A stretch of 40,605 nt of DNA from JBAXPV01 sp037132075 (GTDB taxonomy: Bacteria; Bacteroidota; Bacteroidia; Bacteroidales; CAIXZF01). Numbering within the stretch: position 1 is the first letter of the stretch; each line of letters starts with the position of its first letter. Below, piece after piece: positions 1 to 8,938 of this stretch. Made by a program: the position numbers and the translations under genes. Under the pieces are notes generated by a model. That model did no database searches and was not told the origin of the DNA. It saw only the letters and a list, made by a program, of their open reading frames with translations. The stretch spans positions 1 to 40,605 of the forward strand of contig JBAXPV010000034.1 of the NCBI GenBank assembly GCA_037132075.1, in the 5' to 3' direction.

Positions 1-3000
1 GGACGACTAAGTTTCCGTGGCAAAACGGTGCAGCCTGAGAAAAAACAGCTGCGCGCTTGTCATATGCCTTAATACTGAAACTTCTTGTAATTGCACAAGC
101 CCTGGAGTCTGTAACACTCAAGGTATAATTCCCCGGGCTAAGGTTGATGATATGTTCTGGTGTCTGCGATGTACCGCCACTCCATGTATAATTATAGTAA
201 GGCGGGTGGTTGTTCGGAGTATTCCCGCTTAAAACCGCCTGAGCCCAGCCTTCGGTAGTCCCCGGACAAATAGAATCCGGAAAATTAATACTGAGATTGT
301 ATGCAGGAGGCTCAGTGATCACAACAGTGTCTACATGTATAATACTGTTATTGTCATTCACAGTAATGTAATAGGTCCCTGGCACCAGGTTGGAAAAAGT
401 CTTGGGGTTTGTTCCTACTCCAGGCAGAAAAGGTGTTGAAAATACCAAGTAAGGCGCAACACCGCCTGTTACAGACGCAATAATTTGCCCGTTATTCGCC
501 CCATGACAACTAACATTTGTCGAATTCGCTGTCAAAACGAGCTGACCCGGAGCTGTTAGTATCTTACAGTTTGTGGCAGCACATCCATGAGAATCTGTCG
601 CCGTTACACAATACAAACCTGCGGCTAAGCCTGAAATGCCGGGCGTTGCAGCACCATTGCCCCACAAATATGTGTAGCCCGGGCTCCCACCTGTCACGCT
701 GGTACTTAACTGTCCCTCTGTTCCTGTGAAACTTAAGGGCACAGCGAGGGTATTGATCGTTACAATAAGCAACACAGGTGCTGGCACATTGAAGCTCTTT
801 GTCTTCAGACAACCATAAAAATCACTGACTTCTATATTGTGATTTCCTGCAGTGAGATTATTAAAATAATTCGACCCAACAACGACTCCACCATCTAATC
901 TATATTTGAGTGTTCCGATCCCACCGTGGGCATAAACCATGGCATCACCTGTATAACTGGGAAGATTGCAATACAATGAATCGACTACAATAGAGTCGAT
1001 TATAATATCAGGTGGTGAGGTGATCGTATCTTTCCCGATCATGACACATCCATTTTTATCAGTTACTGTCACGTGGTAGACGCCATGGCAGAGATTTGAA
1101 ATTATTCCGGCTGTACTTGAAAAGCTGTTGGGACCATTCCACGAATAGGTGTATGGATAGCTACCACCTTGGGTCGTTGCAACAGCAAAACCTTTGCAAT
1201 CAGCGTAACACAGGTTATTGATACTATTGACTTGAATTGTTATGTCTACGGGCGCTATTGGTTCAGTAATGCTAAAAAAGGTAGTATCTGAACAGTTATG
1301 TGGATCCTGTATAACCACAAAATAGTTTCCGGCATTCAGGCCGGATTGCGTACTTGTTGAACTTGACAACATAAGCAATGGAGGACCCGATCGAAACCAT
1401 TTATAAGTATAGGGTGGGTTTCCGTGAGAGGCATTGACTTTTACCCACCCGGTGCTGTCATGGTAACATTTTGCATCATGAATATCAAGCAATACCTGGA
1501 AAGGATGGAGTGTAACACTCCCCTGGTACGGACATCCTTTTCCGTCAGTGACCGTAACCTGGTACATCCCTGAAGGCCCCATAACGATATCTGAAGTGCT
1601 GCCATAAGAAGGACTCCAGTTGTAGGTATAAGGTAGCGTTCCACCACTAACTATTGCCTGGGCCCAATAGGCCTGCGGACTACAGTTCCAGCCACTGTCA
1701 AATTGCACCTGGCCGGGTGGCGGAGAAAAAATCGTAACAGAACCCGTAACATTACATCCTTTTGAATCAGTGACCTTTACAAAATAAGTCCCTACCGCCT
1801 GGTTTATAATGCTGTCATTATTACTAAGCCCGGAATTCCCTGTCCATTGAAAAGTATAGGGTGGTGTTCCGCCACTGGCAATCACACGGGCAATCCCGTT
1901 TGTCAGCCCAAAACAACTCGTACTGTCTGCAAATAATTGCATTGACAAAACGGAGTCTGGCTGGTGAATCATAATACTGTCAACTACCTTACAACCATAT
2001 TGAGCATCGGTTACCGTTACAACATACATTCCAGTATCTAGTCCGCCAACACATTGACTGGCTGGCCCAAAACTCCACAAATAGGAATAGGAAGCCGAGC
2101 CCTGCAATCCAGTGACACATATTGAGCCATCATTGATGCTGCTTCCCTTACATGATTTGTTTTTTAAAAAAGTAATGGAATCATGTAAAATACTGATAGT
2201 CTTATAAGTACTGTCTTTACAGTGATAAAAATCATCCACAACAAGTTTAAATATCCCAAGGCTAACATACTGGTAAATTGACCCGATCCCTATTAAAGTA
2301 TTTGTTGAGTCATACCAGTTATATCCAAAAAACAATGGATTTCCTGTCCCTCCTACTGCACTGCCATGCAATACAAAATGATTGGTATCGGCGCAGTTAT
2401 TTGATGAAGACACACTCACATTCACCTGAATAGGCGCAGGATCTGTACGTTGTGTCTGCGTTGTTGCTGTACATCCGTGTGCGTCGGTTACTGTAACTTC
2501 CCACAAACCACCGTGGCCGTAAATGGTATCCTGACTTGTTGTCGTTGTATAAGTAGTATAATCACTGGAGAAAATTGGCCCCGAGAAAATATAGGCATAG
2601 GGTGGGGTTCCACCGCTCGGCATTGCAATAATCAGCGCTGTGGAATCGGCATGACATTTCACTGAGAAATTTTGTCCTCCTGTTGTCAAAAGAAGTTTTG
2701 CTGGTTCCTTAATATGAAAGGGCCCAAAATCACGGTAACATCCGACTGCATCCTTAATCCTGATGTGATAATTGCCTTGAGGAAGATTACCAAACAAATT
2801 AGAAGGCTGATAAGTAATTCCTGCATCAATGCTATATGTCAACGTGCCAGTCCCTCCGATAGCCCCGACCTCAATGGATCCGTTATGCTCACCAAAACAA
2901 TGTATTGGGGTAACAGTTACATAAGTGGTGTCGATCTGCGGTGGCGACGGAATTAACTCATGAAAGGGTAACAGGCAGCCATAGTTATCGACGATTAAAA

Positions 3001-4837
3001 AGGGGTAATTCTGGGCACAAAGCTGTGTAAAGGTATTGGAAGCCTGTAATCCGGTCCAGGTCCCATCAAAGCCGGGCATCCATATCTGGGTGGAATAACT
3101 GTAAGGTGGAACCCCGCCTGTTGGGAAAAAAGTGGCCTGCCCGTTACAATTTCCATAACATGGGCTTGTCGGTAAAATCGCTGGCAATCCTTCTCCAACA
3201 TTGACATAGGGTATGCCAAAATTCCAGAAAAAATTACCCCCATTGTCCTCTGAACGGGTCGCAGTATCCGTAATGCCCTGCAAATTGGCCGAATGGATAT
3301 AAGTCAATTTTATATAATCCAAAACCAGGATACTGTCTGAGTTCAAATTCGCTGCAATGCTGGTCGAAGAAGATTTAATTTCTGTATGTGCGCAATAGAG
3401 ATTTCCCAGTAAATTAAAATCATTATACAGGTGCTGGGTGCTATCACTTTGTAGGGTCAAAACGTTGGGATGAATCGACAAGGGAACAATACCCTGAAAT
3501 GTTGCAAAACACTCCTGGTAATGCCTGTAAAGATTCAGGTTGAAAAAATGATTTGAGCCTTGTAAAACCCATCCGTCACACCAAAATGTGGCATCATAGA
3601 AAAAATTGATGCCACCGAAAACATGACCTTCCCTGTGGAAAACCAGTTTTTCGACTACAGTATCATGATGTCCATACAAATACCCGGGATCAGTAGGGCC
3701 GGCATAACAACAAACATCCGGATCACAGGGCCAATCAGGGTTGGTGGAAAAAAGAAGGTTGTTGAACTTATTATAATCACCATAAACATGACCCTCTTTC
3801 CCTATACTTACATCGTGAAACAGATTGTGATTCACGTCACGCCCCCCAAGACTCAGGTTTCCAATATCACCTTTCCCATCAATATTTACATCATTGAAAA
3901 TATTGTTATGACCATTGATCATCCCATATTGATCACACTGAACATTGTGGAAAACATTAGAATCTCCAATGATCTCTCCATTGCCATGAAATGTGGCATT
4001 GTGAATCGTGTCAAGATCTACTTCCATCCGGCCATTCCCATCGAATTCAGCATCATGATACAAGACATGCAACCCGGCATGCATCGTCGAAAGGCCTGAT
4101 GTCGCCAAAAAATGTATGACTGAAGTCCCGGGATTGATAATATGAAAAGTCCCCTGGGAGTTGTCGACATTCCAACTCAGGTAGGGTAAGTTGTTTGCGC
4201 TCTTGATATAAAAATGCGAATTTCCAATGTTCAGGATACGCAAATTGGTTAAAATCGCCGGAGTCGAAATGAACTTACTGCACATCAGGTCATTACTATT
4301 GGTGATGAGCGTCCCTTTGTCCAGCGTTATGTCATTGTCAACATTTAAATAATTCAATAGGTTCCAGGTCCCGTTTCCATTGAAAGTTACATTCTTCAAT
4401 GGATTCTGAGACCCACCTGAATTAATTGTTTCATTAGTACCTGAGATAAATGTCGTAACACCCGAATTGTTCGATAAAACCATATTTGGGGCATAAGTCA
4501 GTGATCCGCTTATATTTATGTTTGCCCCACAAACAAAAGTAGTCCCGTTGGGAATACTAATCCAGCTCATGTTGTGACAGAATATCGTCGGGTCGCCTAC
4601 CGTAACGGTATTCCCCGGCCCAGGAAATGAATTCTGGTCAAAATAGACATTGCTGTTTTGGTCAGGAAATGCCGTATGAAAGGTGCTGCCCCCGGAAGTA
4701 GTTGCCCAGTGAATTGCATAGTCATCCCAAACACCAGACCCACCGACCCAATAAAACTCGTTCTGTGCATATGCCGATTGAGCAACACAAAGCATCACAA
4801 AACTAAGTGTAAGAAATTTAAGTAATTTTCCCCCCAT
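1..4837 (-). CDS. giant SprB-repeat surface/adhesin-like protein, C-terminus outside window
   Basis: One reading frame stays open from an ATG at 4837 to the left edge, giving at least 1612 codons, so the gene is partial. The N-terminus has a signal peptide (KLLKFLTLSFVMLCVAQSAYA) followed by an FYWVGGSGVWDD motif often seen at the mature start of large Bacteroidota exoproteins. Residues about 60-540 look like a right-handed beta-helix, including a glycine-rich repeated stretch at about 245-405. From about residue 550 onward I count at least 13 SprB-type repeats of roughly 80-90 residues, with signatures such as GGTPPYTY and YYVTVTD and paired cysteines. Such proteins are normally exported by the type IX secretion system and act in adhesion or gliding; a C-terminal sorting domain would lie beyond the edge. 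A GTG 24 bases upstream is in frame but would spoil the signal peptide. Function beyond surface exposure cannot be read from the sequence. Confidence 0.88.
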   Translation of the reverse strand, partial: MGGKLLKFLTLSFVMLCVAQSAYAQNEFYWVGGSGVWDDYAIHWATTSGGSTFHTAFPDQNSNVYFDQNSFPGPGNTVTVGDPTIFCHNMSWISIPNGTTFVCGANINISGSLTYAPNMVLSNNSGVTTFISGTNETINSGGSQNPLKNVTFNGNGTWNLLNYLNVDNDITLDKGTLITNSNDLMCSKFISTPAILTNLRILNIGNSHFYIKSANNLPYLSWNVDNSQGTFHIINPGTSVIHFLATSGLSTMHAGLHVLYHDAEFDGNGRMEVDLDTIHNATFHGNGEIIGDSNVFHNVQCDQYGMINGHNNIFNDVNIDGKGDIGNLSLGGRDVNHNLFHDVSIGKEGHVYGDYNKFNNLLFSTNPDWPCDPDVCCYAGPTDPGYLYGHHDTVVEKLVFHREGHVFGGINFFYDATFWCDGWVLQGSNHFFNLNLYRHYQECFATFQGIVPLSIHPNVLTLQSDSTQHLYNDFNLLGNLYCAHTEIKSSSTSIAANLNSDSILVLDYIKLTYIHSANLQGITDTATRSEDNGGNFFWNFGIPYVNVGEGLPAILPTSPCYGNCNGQATFFPTGGVPPYSYSTQIWMPGFDGTWTGLQASNTFTQLCAQNYPFLIVDNYGCLLPFHELIPSPPQIDTTYVTVTPIHCFGEHNGSIEVGAIGGTGTLTYSIDAGITYQPSNLFGNLPQGNYHIRIKDAVGCYRDFGPFHIKEPAKLLLTTGGQNFSVKCHADSTALIIAMPSGGTPPYAYIFSGPIFSSDYTTYTTTTSQDTIYGHGGLWEVTVTDAHGCTATTQTQRTDPAPIQVNVSVSSSNNCADTNHFVLHGSAVGGTGNPLFFGYNWYDSTNTLIGIGSIYQYVSLGIFKLVVDDFYHCKDSTYKTISILHDSITFLKNKSCKGSSINDGSICVTGLQGSASYSYLWSFGPASQCVGGLDTGMYVVTVTDAQYGCKVVDSIMIHQPDSVLSMQLFADSTSCFGLTNGIARVIASGGTPPYTFQWTGNSGLSNNDSIINQAVGTYFVKVTDSKGCNVTGSVTIFSPPPGQVQFDSGWNCSPQAYWAQAIVSGGTLPYTYNWSPSYGSTSDIVMGPSGMYQVTVTDGKGCPYQGSVTLHPFQVLLDIHDAKCYHDSTGWVKVNASHGNPPYTYKWFRSGPPLLMLSSSTSTQSGLNAGNYFVVIQDPHNCSDTTFFSITEPIAPVDITIQVNSINNLCYADCKGFAVATTQGGSYPYTYSWNGPNSFSSTAGIISNLCHGVYHVTVTDKNGCVMIGKDTITSPPDIIIDSIVVDSLYCNLPSYTGDAMVYAHGGIGTLKYRLDGGVVVGSNYFNNLTAGNHNIEVSDFYGCLKTKSFNVPAPVLLIVTINTLAVPLSFTGTEGQLSTSVTGGSPGYTYLWGNGAATPGISGLAAGLYCVTATDSHGCAATNCKILTAPGQLVLTANSTNVSCHGANNGQIIASVTGGVAPYLVFSTPFLPGVGTNPKTFSNLVPGTYYITVNDNNSIIHVDTVVITEPPAYNLSINFPDSICPGTTEGWAQAVLSGNTPNNHPPYYNYTWSGGTSQTPEHIINLSPGNYTLSVTDSRACAITRSFSIKAYDKRAAVFSQAAPFCHGNLVV

Positions 4838-5083
4838 TGGATCATTAAATTTTAAACGCACAGAAATACTCTTTTATAGTATCTGATAATGCTAAAGTAA
4901 CATTAAAGATGTTAACTATGTTTATTTATAAGTACATTTTTGTCTATTATTTTTTTGCGAATTTAAAGAATCAGCCTATAAGTTCGATGATTATTTTCGT
5001 AATCCAGTACGACTATACCTATTTCGATACTTAAGATAACATATTCATACAAAAAGTTGCTTGCAAGGAATAAAAGAATATAA
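4838..5083. other. AT-rich intergenic DNA, no recognisable gene
   Basis: Between the start of the SprB-repeat gene and the YceI remnant there is AT-rich DNA with only short open frames that resemble nothing I recognise. No tRNA, clear hairpin or convincing -33/-7 pair was seen. It may include the promoter of the SprB-repeat gene and decayed sequence downstream of the YceI fragment. Confidence 0.4.
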
Positions 5084-5254
5084 TTACCAGCATTCAAGCT
5101 TCGAAGGCCACATTCCAGTATTGATGTTTGCCTCGAATTCTTTAAACACACCTTTTACGTTGGTGATCATCAGGTGCTTTACCTTGAAAGCAATTTCACT
5201 ATGTGTTGGGGCGATGGCCCATTTTGTCTTTACTGGACTTTCCGCTGTTGTCAT
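5084..5254 (-). pseudogene. 5' remnant of a YceI-family gene
   Basis: From an ATG at 5254 the frame encodes about 56 residues that match the start of YceI-family lipocalin-like proteins: a W-I-P-HS pattern (WAIAPTHSEIAFKVKHLMI) followed by NVKGVFKEFEANI. YceI proteins are normally about 170-190 residues, and the frame stops about 20 residues after the match (SKLECW then stop). No continuation is recognisable in the other minus frames down to about 4960. The ATG follows a GGAAG purine stretch. An overlapping minus-strand frame from 5339 (MPVKENIYSLDLLYNG...) may be part of another decayed gene, but I cannot assign it. I read this as a truncated, probably non-functional gene; a small expressed protein cannot be excluded. 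Confidence 0.55.
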
Positions 5255-5404
5255 TTTCTTCCATCGTTTTGATGACGAAAGGCATCGGTATACCATTATA
5301 TAACAGATCGAGGCTGTAGATGTTTTCTTTTACGGGCATCAGTAAATCTTTAATGCTTTAAGGCGAAATTTGATTATACATTTCTCAAATGAAAATTTTT
5401 CTAA

Positions 5405-6598
5405 TCAAATAAACCGCAGCTTCACCTCTTTCAGAAACTTCTCGTCCAGTAGATGGGCAATGCGTTTAACCGCTGTCCGCCTAATCTCAAGCTCCACTGG
5501 CAAACTTGGATCCTGGTGAGCGACATTGATCCTGGTCCCAATGAGGAAATCAATCTCATCGCTTTCCAGGAAGAGCTTCACGATCTGGTCGGCCGGCCCT
5601 TTGCCAAGCTTAGTGGTGAGGTTATATTTCTTCAGGATTTCGTTGACTTTGCCCAAGGTGAGAATCCCTTCTGTTACTAAATCAATACCCGGCATGTAAG
5701 AGATCGGTGGCAAATCCGGGTCATGAAACTCAAAGCTGTCAGTGATCTCTTGCTTCCATTCCCTGGCAATGATATCGATACTGGTGGCCCCACAAACGAC
5801 TTTTTTACCGGGAAATTTCTCTACAATTCCTGCAAGTTCCACGTCCTTTTCTGGATCAAAGGGAGGTCCGGTACACAATAGCAATTTCCTGGGTTCTCTG
5901 AAATACATCACGGCAGTGGTGGTGTCATCCTTTGGTTGATGTCCGTCATTGGTGGCGGTCATATTCATGACTTTGGTGGCAAGTCTTGCCGCAGAAATGT
6001 CGGGTGTCGTAGCCACCAGGCGGGCCGTATAATCCTGCATATTGTCTCTGCCCCAGCCAAAAGGATACTTGTCGCTTCCCATACCCGACTGCACGATCCC
6101 ATCAGAACAAATGAGAATCCTGTCTTCCATTTGAGATTTAAAGGAGCAGGACCGCAGTTCCTTGCCCCTGCCCTTTTCCGACTGCAGCAGAATATCAGAC
6201 CATTCCGGCTCAAAAATTTTGTCGCCTCTTAAAATCACGGCCTGGGGGTTGTCGTATTCGAGGATGCGGGTTTCTCCTTCGATTTCAATATCAATAATAG
6301 TGAAAGTTGCATAAGAGATCTGTCGTTCACTGTCGACAGGCAAAGTGTTCATAATTATTTCTGCAATTTTGTGAAATTCCTTATGTTCACTGGTAAAGCT
6401 CATTGCCATGGTCGCAGTGAGTGTGGCCAGCACATTGGCTTTTACGCCATGTCCTAAACCATCCGACAGCACTACGATGATCCTGTTTTCTTCCTTGATC
6501 CTGTGGGTCAGAAAGACGTCACCACATATCCTGGTTTCCCAGTGGTTGGCCTGCTGGTACCCGATTTCAACATGAAAAGGCAGATTTTCTAAACTCAT
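5405..6598 (-). CDS. SpoIIE/PP2C-type serine phosphatase linked to sensory hydrogenase
   Basis: A predicted cytoplasmic protein phosphatase of 397 residues. The SpoIIE/PP2C-like domain covers about residues 1-235, with metal-binding acidic motifs in order: CGD (25-27), SDGLGHG (45-51), CSDG (164-167) and KDDTT (223-227). All key aspartates are present, so it should be active on phosphoserine/threonine. Residues about 236-397 form a second domain of unknown function beginning RKLLLCTGPPFDPEKD, which looks conserved in style but which I cannot name. Its ATG overlaps the stop of the upstream sensory hydrogenase by 4 bases (ATGA), so the two are co-translated. The pairing of an H-cluster sensor with a PP2C phosphatase is known from [FeFe]-hydrogenase loci of anaerobes and suggests that hydrogen or redox state controls dephosphorylation of a partner. 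The partner is not visible here. Confidence 0.88.
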   Translation of the reverse strand: MSLENLPFHVEIGYQQANHWETRICGDVFLTHRIKEENRIIVVLSDGLGHGVKANVLATLTATMAMSFTSEHKEFHKIAEIIMNTLPVDSERQISYATFTIIDIEIEGETRILEYDNPQAVILRGDKIFEPEWSDILLQSEKGRGKELRSCSFKSQMEDRILICSDGIVQSGMGSDKYPFGWGRDNMQDYTARLVATTPDISAARLATKVMNMTATNDGHQPKDDTTTAVMYFREPRKLLLCTGPPFDPEKDVELAGIVEKFPGKKVVCGATSIDIIAREWKQEITDSFEFHDPDLPPISYMPGIDLVTEGILTLGKVNEILKKYNLTTKLGKGPADQIVKLFLESDEIDFLIGTRINVAHQDPSLPVELEIRRTAVKRIAHLLDEKFLKEVKLRFI

Positions 6599-8448
6599 TT
6601 TTTGTCTGTCCGGCTAAAGTCAATGATAGAATTCAGGATATGTTCGGTACGGGAAGCGCCTTCGCCCAGCAGGAAAGCAATCTTTTGTACAAGTTCGAGG
6701 TTTTCATCAATGGCGGCCCCTACCCTGCGGATCACCTCCTCCTTGGCTACTTCCGGCATAAACATGTCGCGGACGACCGCCCCTGCAAGCTTATTCTTGC
6801 GAATACTGAAGACAGACAAGTTTAGCATATGATCTCCGAAATGGACATCCCTGTTCATCACATCTTCGTCTTTTTCAAGCACATAAGAGAACAAATTATA
6901 AAAAGGATAAGGAACCAGGGTTTTCAGGTCGGCGCCTTTTAATCCGGGTATAATCTCATTAATCTCTGCAGCATCTTTGCCTAGGATGTTGACAAAAGAA
7001 TCATTGGATTGCTGAATTCTTAGTTTGTCGTCTACGACCAAAAGCCCGGTCGGTAATTTACGCAACATAGCCTGTGATGTCTCCATCGCTTCTAAGGCAA
7101 TCATCTGATCCTTTCTCGCTTTACGCTCAGAATCTTTCAGGGCTTCCTGCGTCTTGGCAAGCTTTTCATTGGTTTGCTTGAGCGTCTTGATGTATTCCTG
7201 CCGATTGCGGAGGGAATAGGAATGACACATCTCTGTGCGGGCTAATCCCTGTGCTACCGAGATTGCAAACTCCCGACAGCTTTTATAACCACAGGTTCCA
7301 CATCCTAATTCCTCGTCTTGTTCAGTTTTACCAAGGATCTTAAGAATTTCATTTACCTTTTCTTCAGAAGGGTAAGGGATTCTTTGATCATCACGTTTGA
7401 AAACCCTTGATAAATCGAGGTTTTGGAATTCGATTATTTCCTTTTCCCATTGATGCCTGTCAATGTCCGACATCCGCTTATTGGCATAATCGACCACCCT
7501 GGCTCTCTTGAGAAACTTCCCGCTGCCTCGTGTCATCCCAGGCCCATTCAAACAACCCTCACATAAGAACAAGTTAAAGTGATGTCTTAGAGAGTCGAGC
7601 TGTGTTTCAAAAGCCTGCAACGACTCAAGAACGTTATCACGCCCTTCTGCAGTAAAGGCAAAACCCGACAACAAATCCCGCGAAATGTCAGCCGCCTGCA
7701 AAATCCCTTCACTAAAGGGATATAAGGCACCTTTAAATCCAAAAGGAGGATCAAATTCAGAATATTCAAGGGTATTTTCGCTTATATGAAACTCGGTAAA
7801 GAGCTCCCGTAATTCCTGAAAAGTGAGCACGGCATCAACTTTCCCATCGCCCTGGGTAGGGATAGCTTCTGCTTTACTATCGATGCAAGGACCAATGTAT
7901 ACGATTTTAAGATCCTGGCCATACTTCTGATGAACGACCTTGGCCATAGCTTCCATCGGAGAAACAATAGGCGCCAGGTTGCCCGTCAGCTCCGGATGAA
8001 ACTTCTCGACGAAGGAAACGACAGCCGGGCAATTGGCGGTGATGTAATATTTTCCCTTAAATTGGGTAAACAACTCGGCATACTTACGGGCAACAAGATC
8101 TACGCCAAATGACACTTCAGTGACATAGGCAAATCCAAGTTTTTTGATCATGTTAACGAACTTGCGATAGTCGCTAACATCACCAAACTCCGCTGCAATT
8201 TCAGGGGAAAGCATTGCAGCTATGGTAGCCCTGGAATCAAGCAATTCTTTGACTACCTCCCTCGAAGAGCTGTAGTAAATTGCATTCTGTCCGCAGGCCG
8301 TGACACATAGCCCGCATCCTATACATCGCTCTGGGAGGATATAAGGAAATTCAGCTTCCGCCCTGACTTCTATAGCCTTAACCGGACATACCCTGATGCA
8401 GGAATAGCTGAGCTTACATTCTTTTGTGTTGATTTCAACGAGGTTCAT
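6595..8448 (-). CDS. sensory [FeFe]-hydrogenase with PAS domain (HydS-like)
   Basis: A 617-residue protein with an N-terminal ferredoxin part (C11, C17, C21 and C42-x2-C45-x2-C48-x3-C52), an [FeFe]-hydrogenase large-subunit domain (about 75-350), a 4Fe-4S domain with C383, C386, C391 and C408, a coiled-coil-like linker (about 412-455) and a PAS domain (about 460-560). H-cluster ligand candidates are C140 (TANCPAVV), C188 (GPCIDSKAE), C296 and C299 (CEGCLNGPG). The proton-shuttle cysteine of catalytic enzymes is asparagine, and the third motif has C-x2-C spacing, both fitting a sensory rather than a catalytic enzyme. It lacks the small-subunit tail. I choose the ATG at 8448 with an upstream GGGTGAT; a TTG 15 bases earlier is the only alternative. 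It sits between a [2Fe-2S] protein and a phosphatase, so it probably senses H2 and signals through the phosphatase. Confidence 0.87.
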   Translation of the reverse strand: MNLVEINTKECKLSYSCIRVCPVKAIEVRAEAEFPYILPERCIGCGLCVTACGQNAIYYSSSREVVKELLDSRATIAAMLSPEIAAEFGDVSDYRKFVNMIKKLGFAYVTEVSFGVDLVARKYAELFTQFKGKYYITANCPAVVSFVEKFHPELTGNLAPIVSPMEAMAKVVHQKYGQDLKIVYIGPCIDSKAEAIPTQGDGKVDAVLTFQELRELFTEFHISENTLEYSEFDPPFGFKGALYPFSEGILQAADISRDLLSGFAFTAEGRDNVLESLQAFETQLDSLRHHFNLFLCEGCLNGPGMTRGSGKFLKRARVVDYANKRMSDIDRHQWEKEIIEFQNLDLSRVFKRDDQRIPYPSEEKVNEILKILGKTEQDEELGCGTCGYKSCREFAISVAQGLARTEMCHSYSLRNRQEYIKTLKQTNEKLAKTQEALKDSERKARKDQMIALEAMETSQAMLRKLPTGLLVVDDKLRIQQSNDSFVNILGKDAAEINEIIPGLKGADLKTLVPYPFYNLFSYVLEKDEDVMNRDVHFGDHMLNLSVFSIRKNKLAGAVVRDMFMPEVAKEEVIRRVGAAIDENLELVQKIAFLLGEGASRTEHILNSIIDFSRTDKK

Positions 8449-8466
8449 ACAATCACCCTGCAATTA

Positions 8467-8715
8467 TTAAATGTGAAATACAGAATTCAAGATTTCGATA
8501 ACATTGGTTTCGGAGACTTGCTCATAGATTACATCATTGATCTTCAGCACAGGCCCCATTTGGCAATGATCAAAACACCTTCCTCCATGAAAGTTGACTT
8601 TATCCCATAAGCCATTTTCCCGAATATATTCTTCAATAAGCTTTCGCGTGCCATTATTACCCCTGGCAAAGCATGCACTTCCCAAACAAATTGCAATATC
8701 GAACTTAAGCTCCAT
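8467..8715 (-). CDS. thioredoxin-like [2Fe-2S] ferredoxin (NuoE C-terminal-like)
   Basis: An 82-residue protein resembling the C-terminal half of NuoE/HydC: CLGSAC near the N-terminus and GGRCFDHCQMGP later supply four cysteines in the C-x4-C ... C-x3-C arrangement of thioredoxin-fold [2Fe-2S] ferredoxins. It is predicted to be a small cytoplasmic electron carrier. It is the first gene of the minus-strand operon, 18 bases ahead of the sensory hydrogenase, so it may deliver electrons to or from that sensor. Similar small proteins occur next to HydS in other hydrogenase loci. The start is well supported: a -7-like element (TATTTTTG) ends 21 bases upstream of the ATG. Confidence 0.85.
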   Translation of the reverse strand: MELKFDIAICLGSACFARGNNGTRKLIEEYIRENGLWDKVNFHGGRCFDHCQMGPVLKINDVIYEQVSETNVIEILNSVFHI

Positions 8716-8735
8716 ACGTTTCGTTTTGTTCAGAC

Positions 8736-8766
8736 CAAAAATACAAAGAATTGCCTACAAAACAAT
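8736..8766 (-). promoter_or_regulatory. predicted Bacteroidota promoter for the sensor/phosphatase operon
   Basis: Read on the minus strand there is ATTG (8766-8763), a 19-base spacer and TATTTTTG (8743-8736), which matches the Bacteroidota -7 consensus TAnnTTTG, with the -33 element one base off TTTG. Transcription would begin a short distance before the ATG at 8715. This is a pattern match only. Confidence 0.45.
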
Positions 8767-8839
8767 AAGAAATTAATTATCGCAATAAACTGATATTCAA
8801 TTATCTACAATAATATATTAAAATTCCACCTCCTTTTTG

Positions 8840-8857
8840 TTGTTATTTTGATAACAT
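8840..8857. promoter_or_regulatory. candidate Rex operator, upstream copy
   Basis: TTGTTATTTTGATAACAT is an 18-base palindrome (TGTTAT / ATAACA around TTTG). It fits the Rex pattern TTGTTAA-N4-TTAACAA with three mismatches. It shares its last base with the better match immediately downstream. A rex gene lies in the plus-strand operon that this region controls. Confidence 0.5.
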
Positions 8858-8874
8858 TGTTAATATTTTAACAG
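8857..8874. promoter_or_regulatory. candidate Rex operator, principal copy
   Basis: TTGTTAATATTTTAACAG matches the Rex operator TTGTTAA-N4-TTAACAA at 13 of the 14 fixed positions; only the last base differs. It lies directly upstream of the predicted plus-strand promoter and between the two divergent hydrogenase operons, so a bound Rex dimer could control either. Rex dissociates from DNA when NADH is high, so the operon should be expressed when reducing power accumulates. Confidence 0.72.
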
Positions 8875-8879
8875 AAAAA

Positions 8880-8911
8880 CTTGGACGCTTTGCTTCAACT
8901 TTGTAATTTTG
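8880..8911 (+). promoter_or_regulatory. predicted promoter of the hydrogenase operon
   Basis: CTTG (8880-8883), a 20-base spacer and TAATTTTG (8904-8911) match the Bacteroidota -33/-7 promoter pattern, with the -7 element a full match to TAnnTTTG. The ATG of the first gene follows 28 bases later. The principal Rex palindrome ends only 5 bases upstream of the -33 element. Confidence 0.55.
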
Positions 8912-8938
8912 TAGCGGAATTTATTAGTTTCCACTTCC

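Noticed and set aside
3623..4099. 158-codon plus-strand frame opposite the SprB-repeat gene
   Set aside because: It mirrors the biased repeat codons of the minus-strand gene and its composition is Ile/Met-rich without any recognisable motif.
4963..5151. 62-codon minus-strand frame downstream of the YceI fragment
   Set aside because: It has no recognisable homology and does not continue the YceI sequence.
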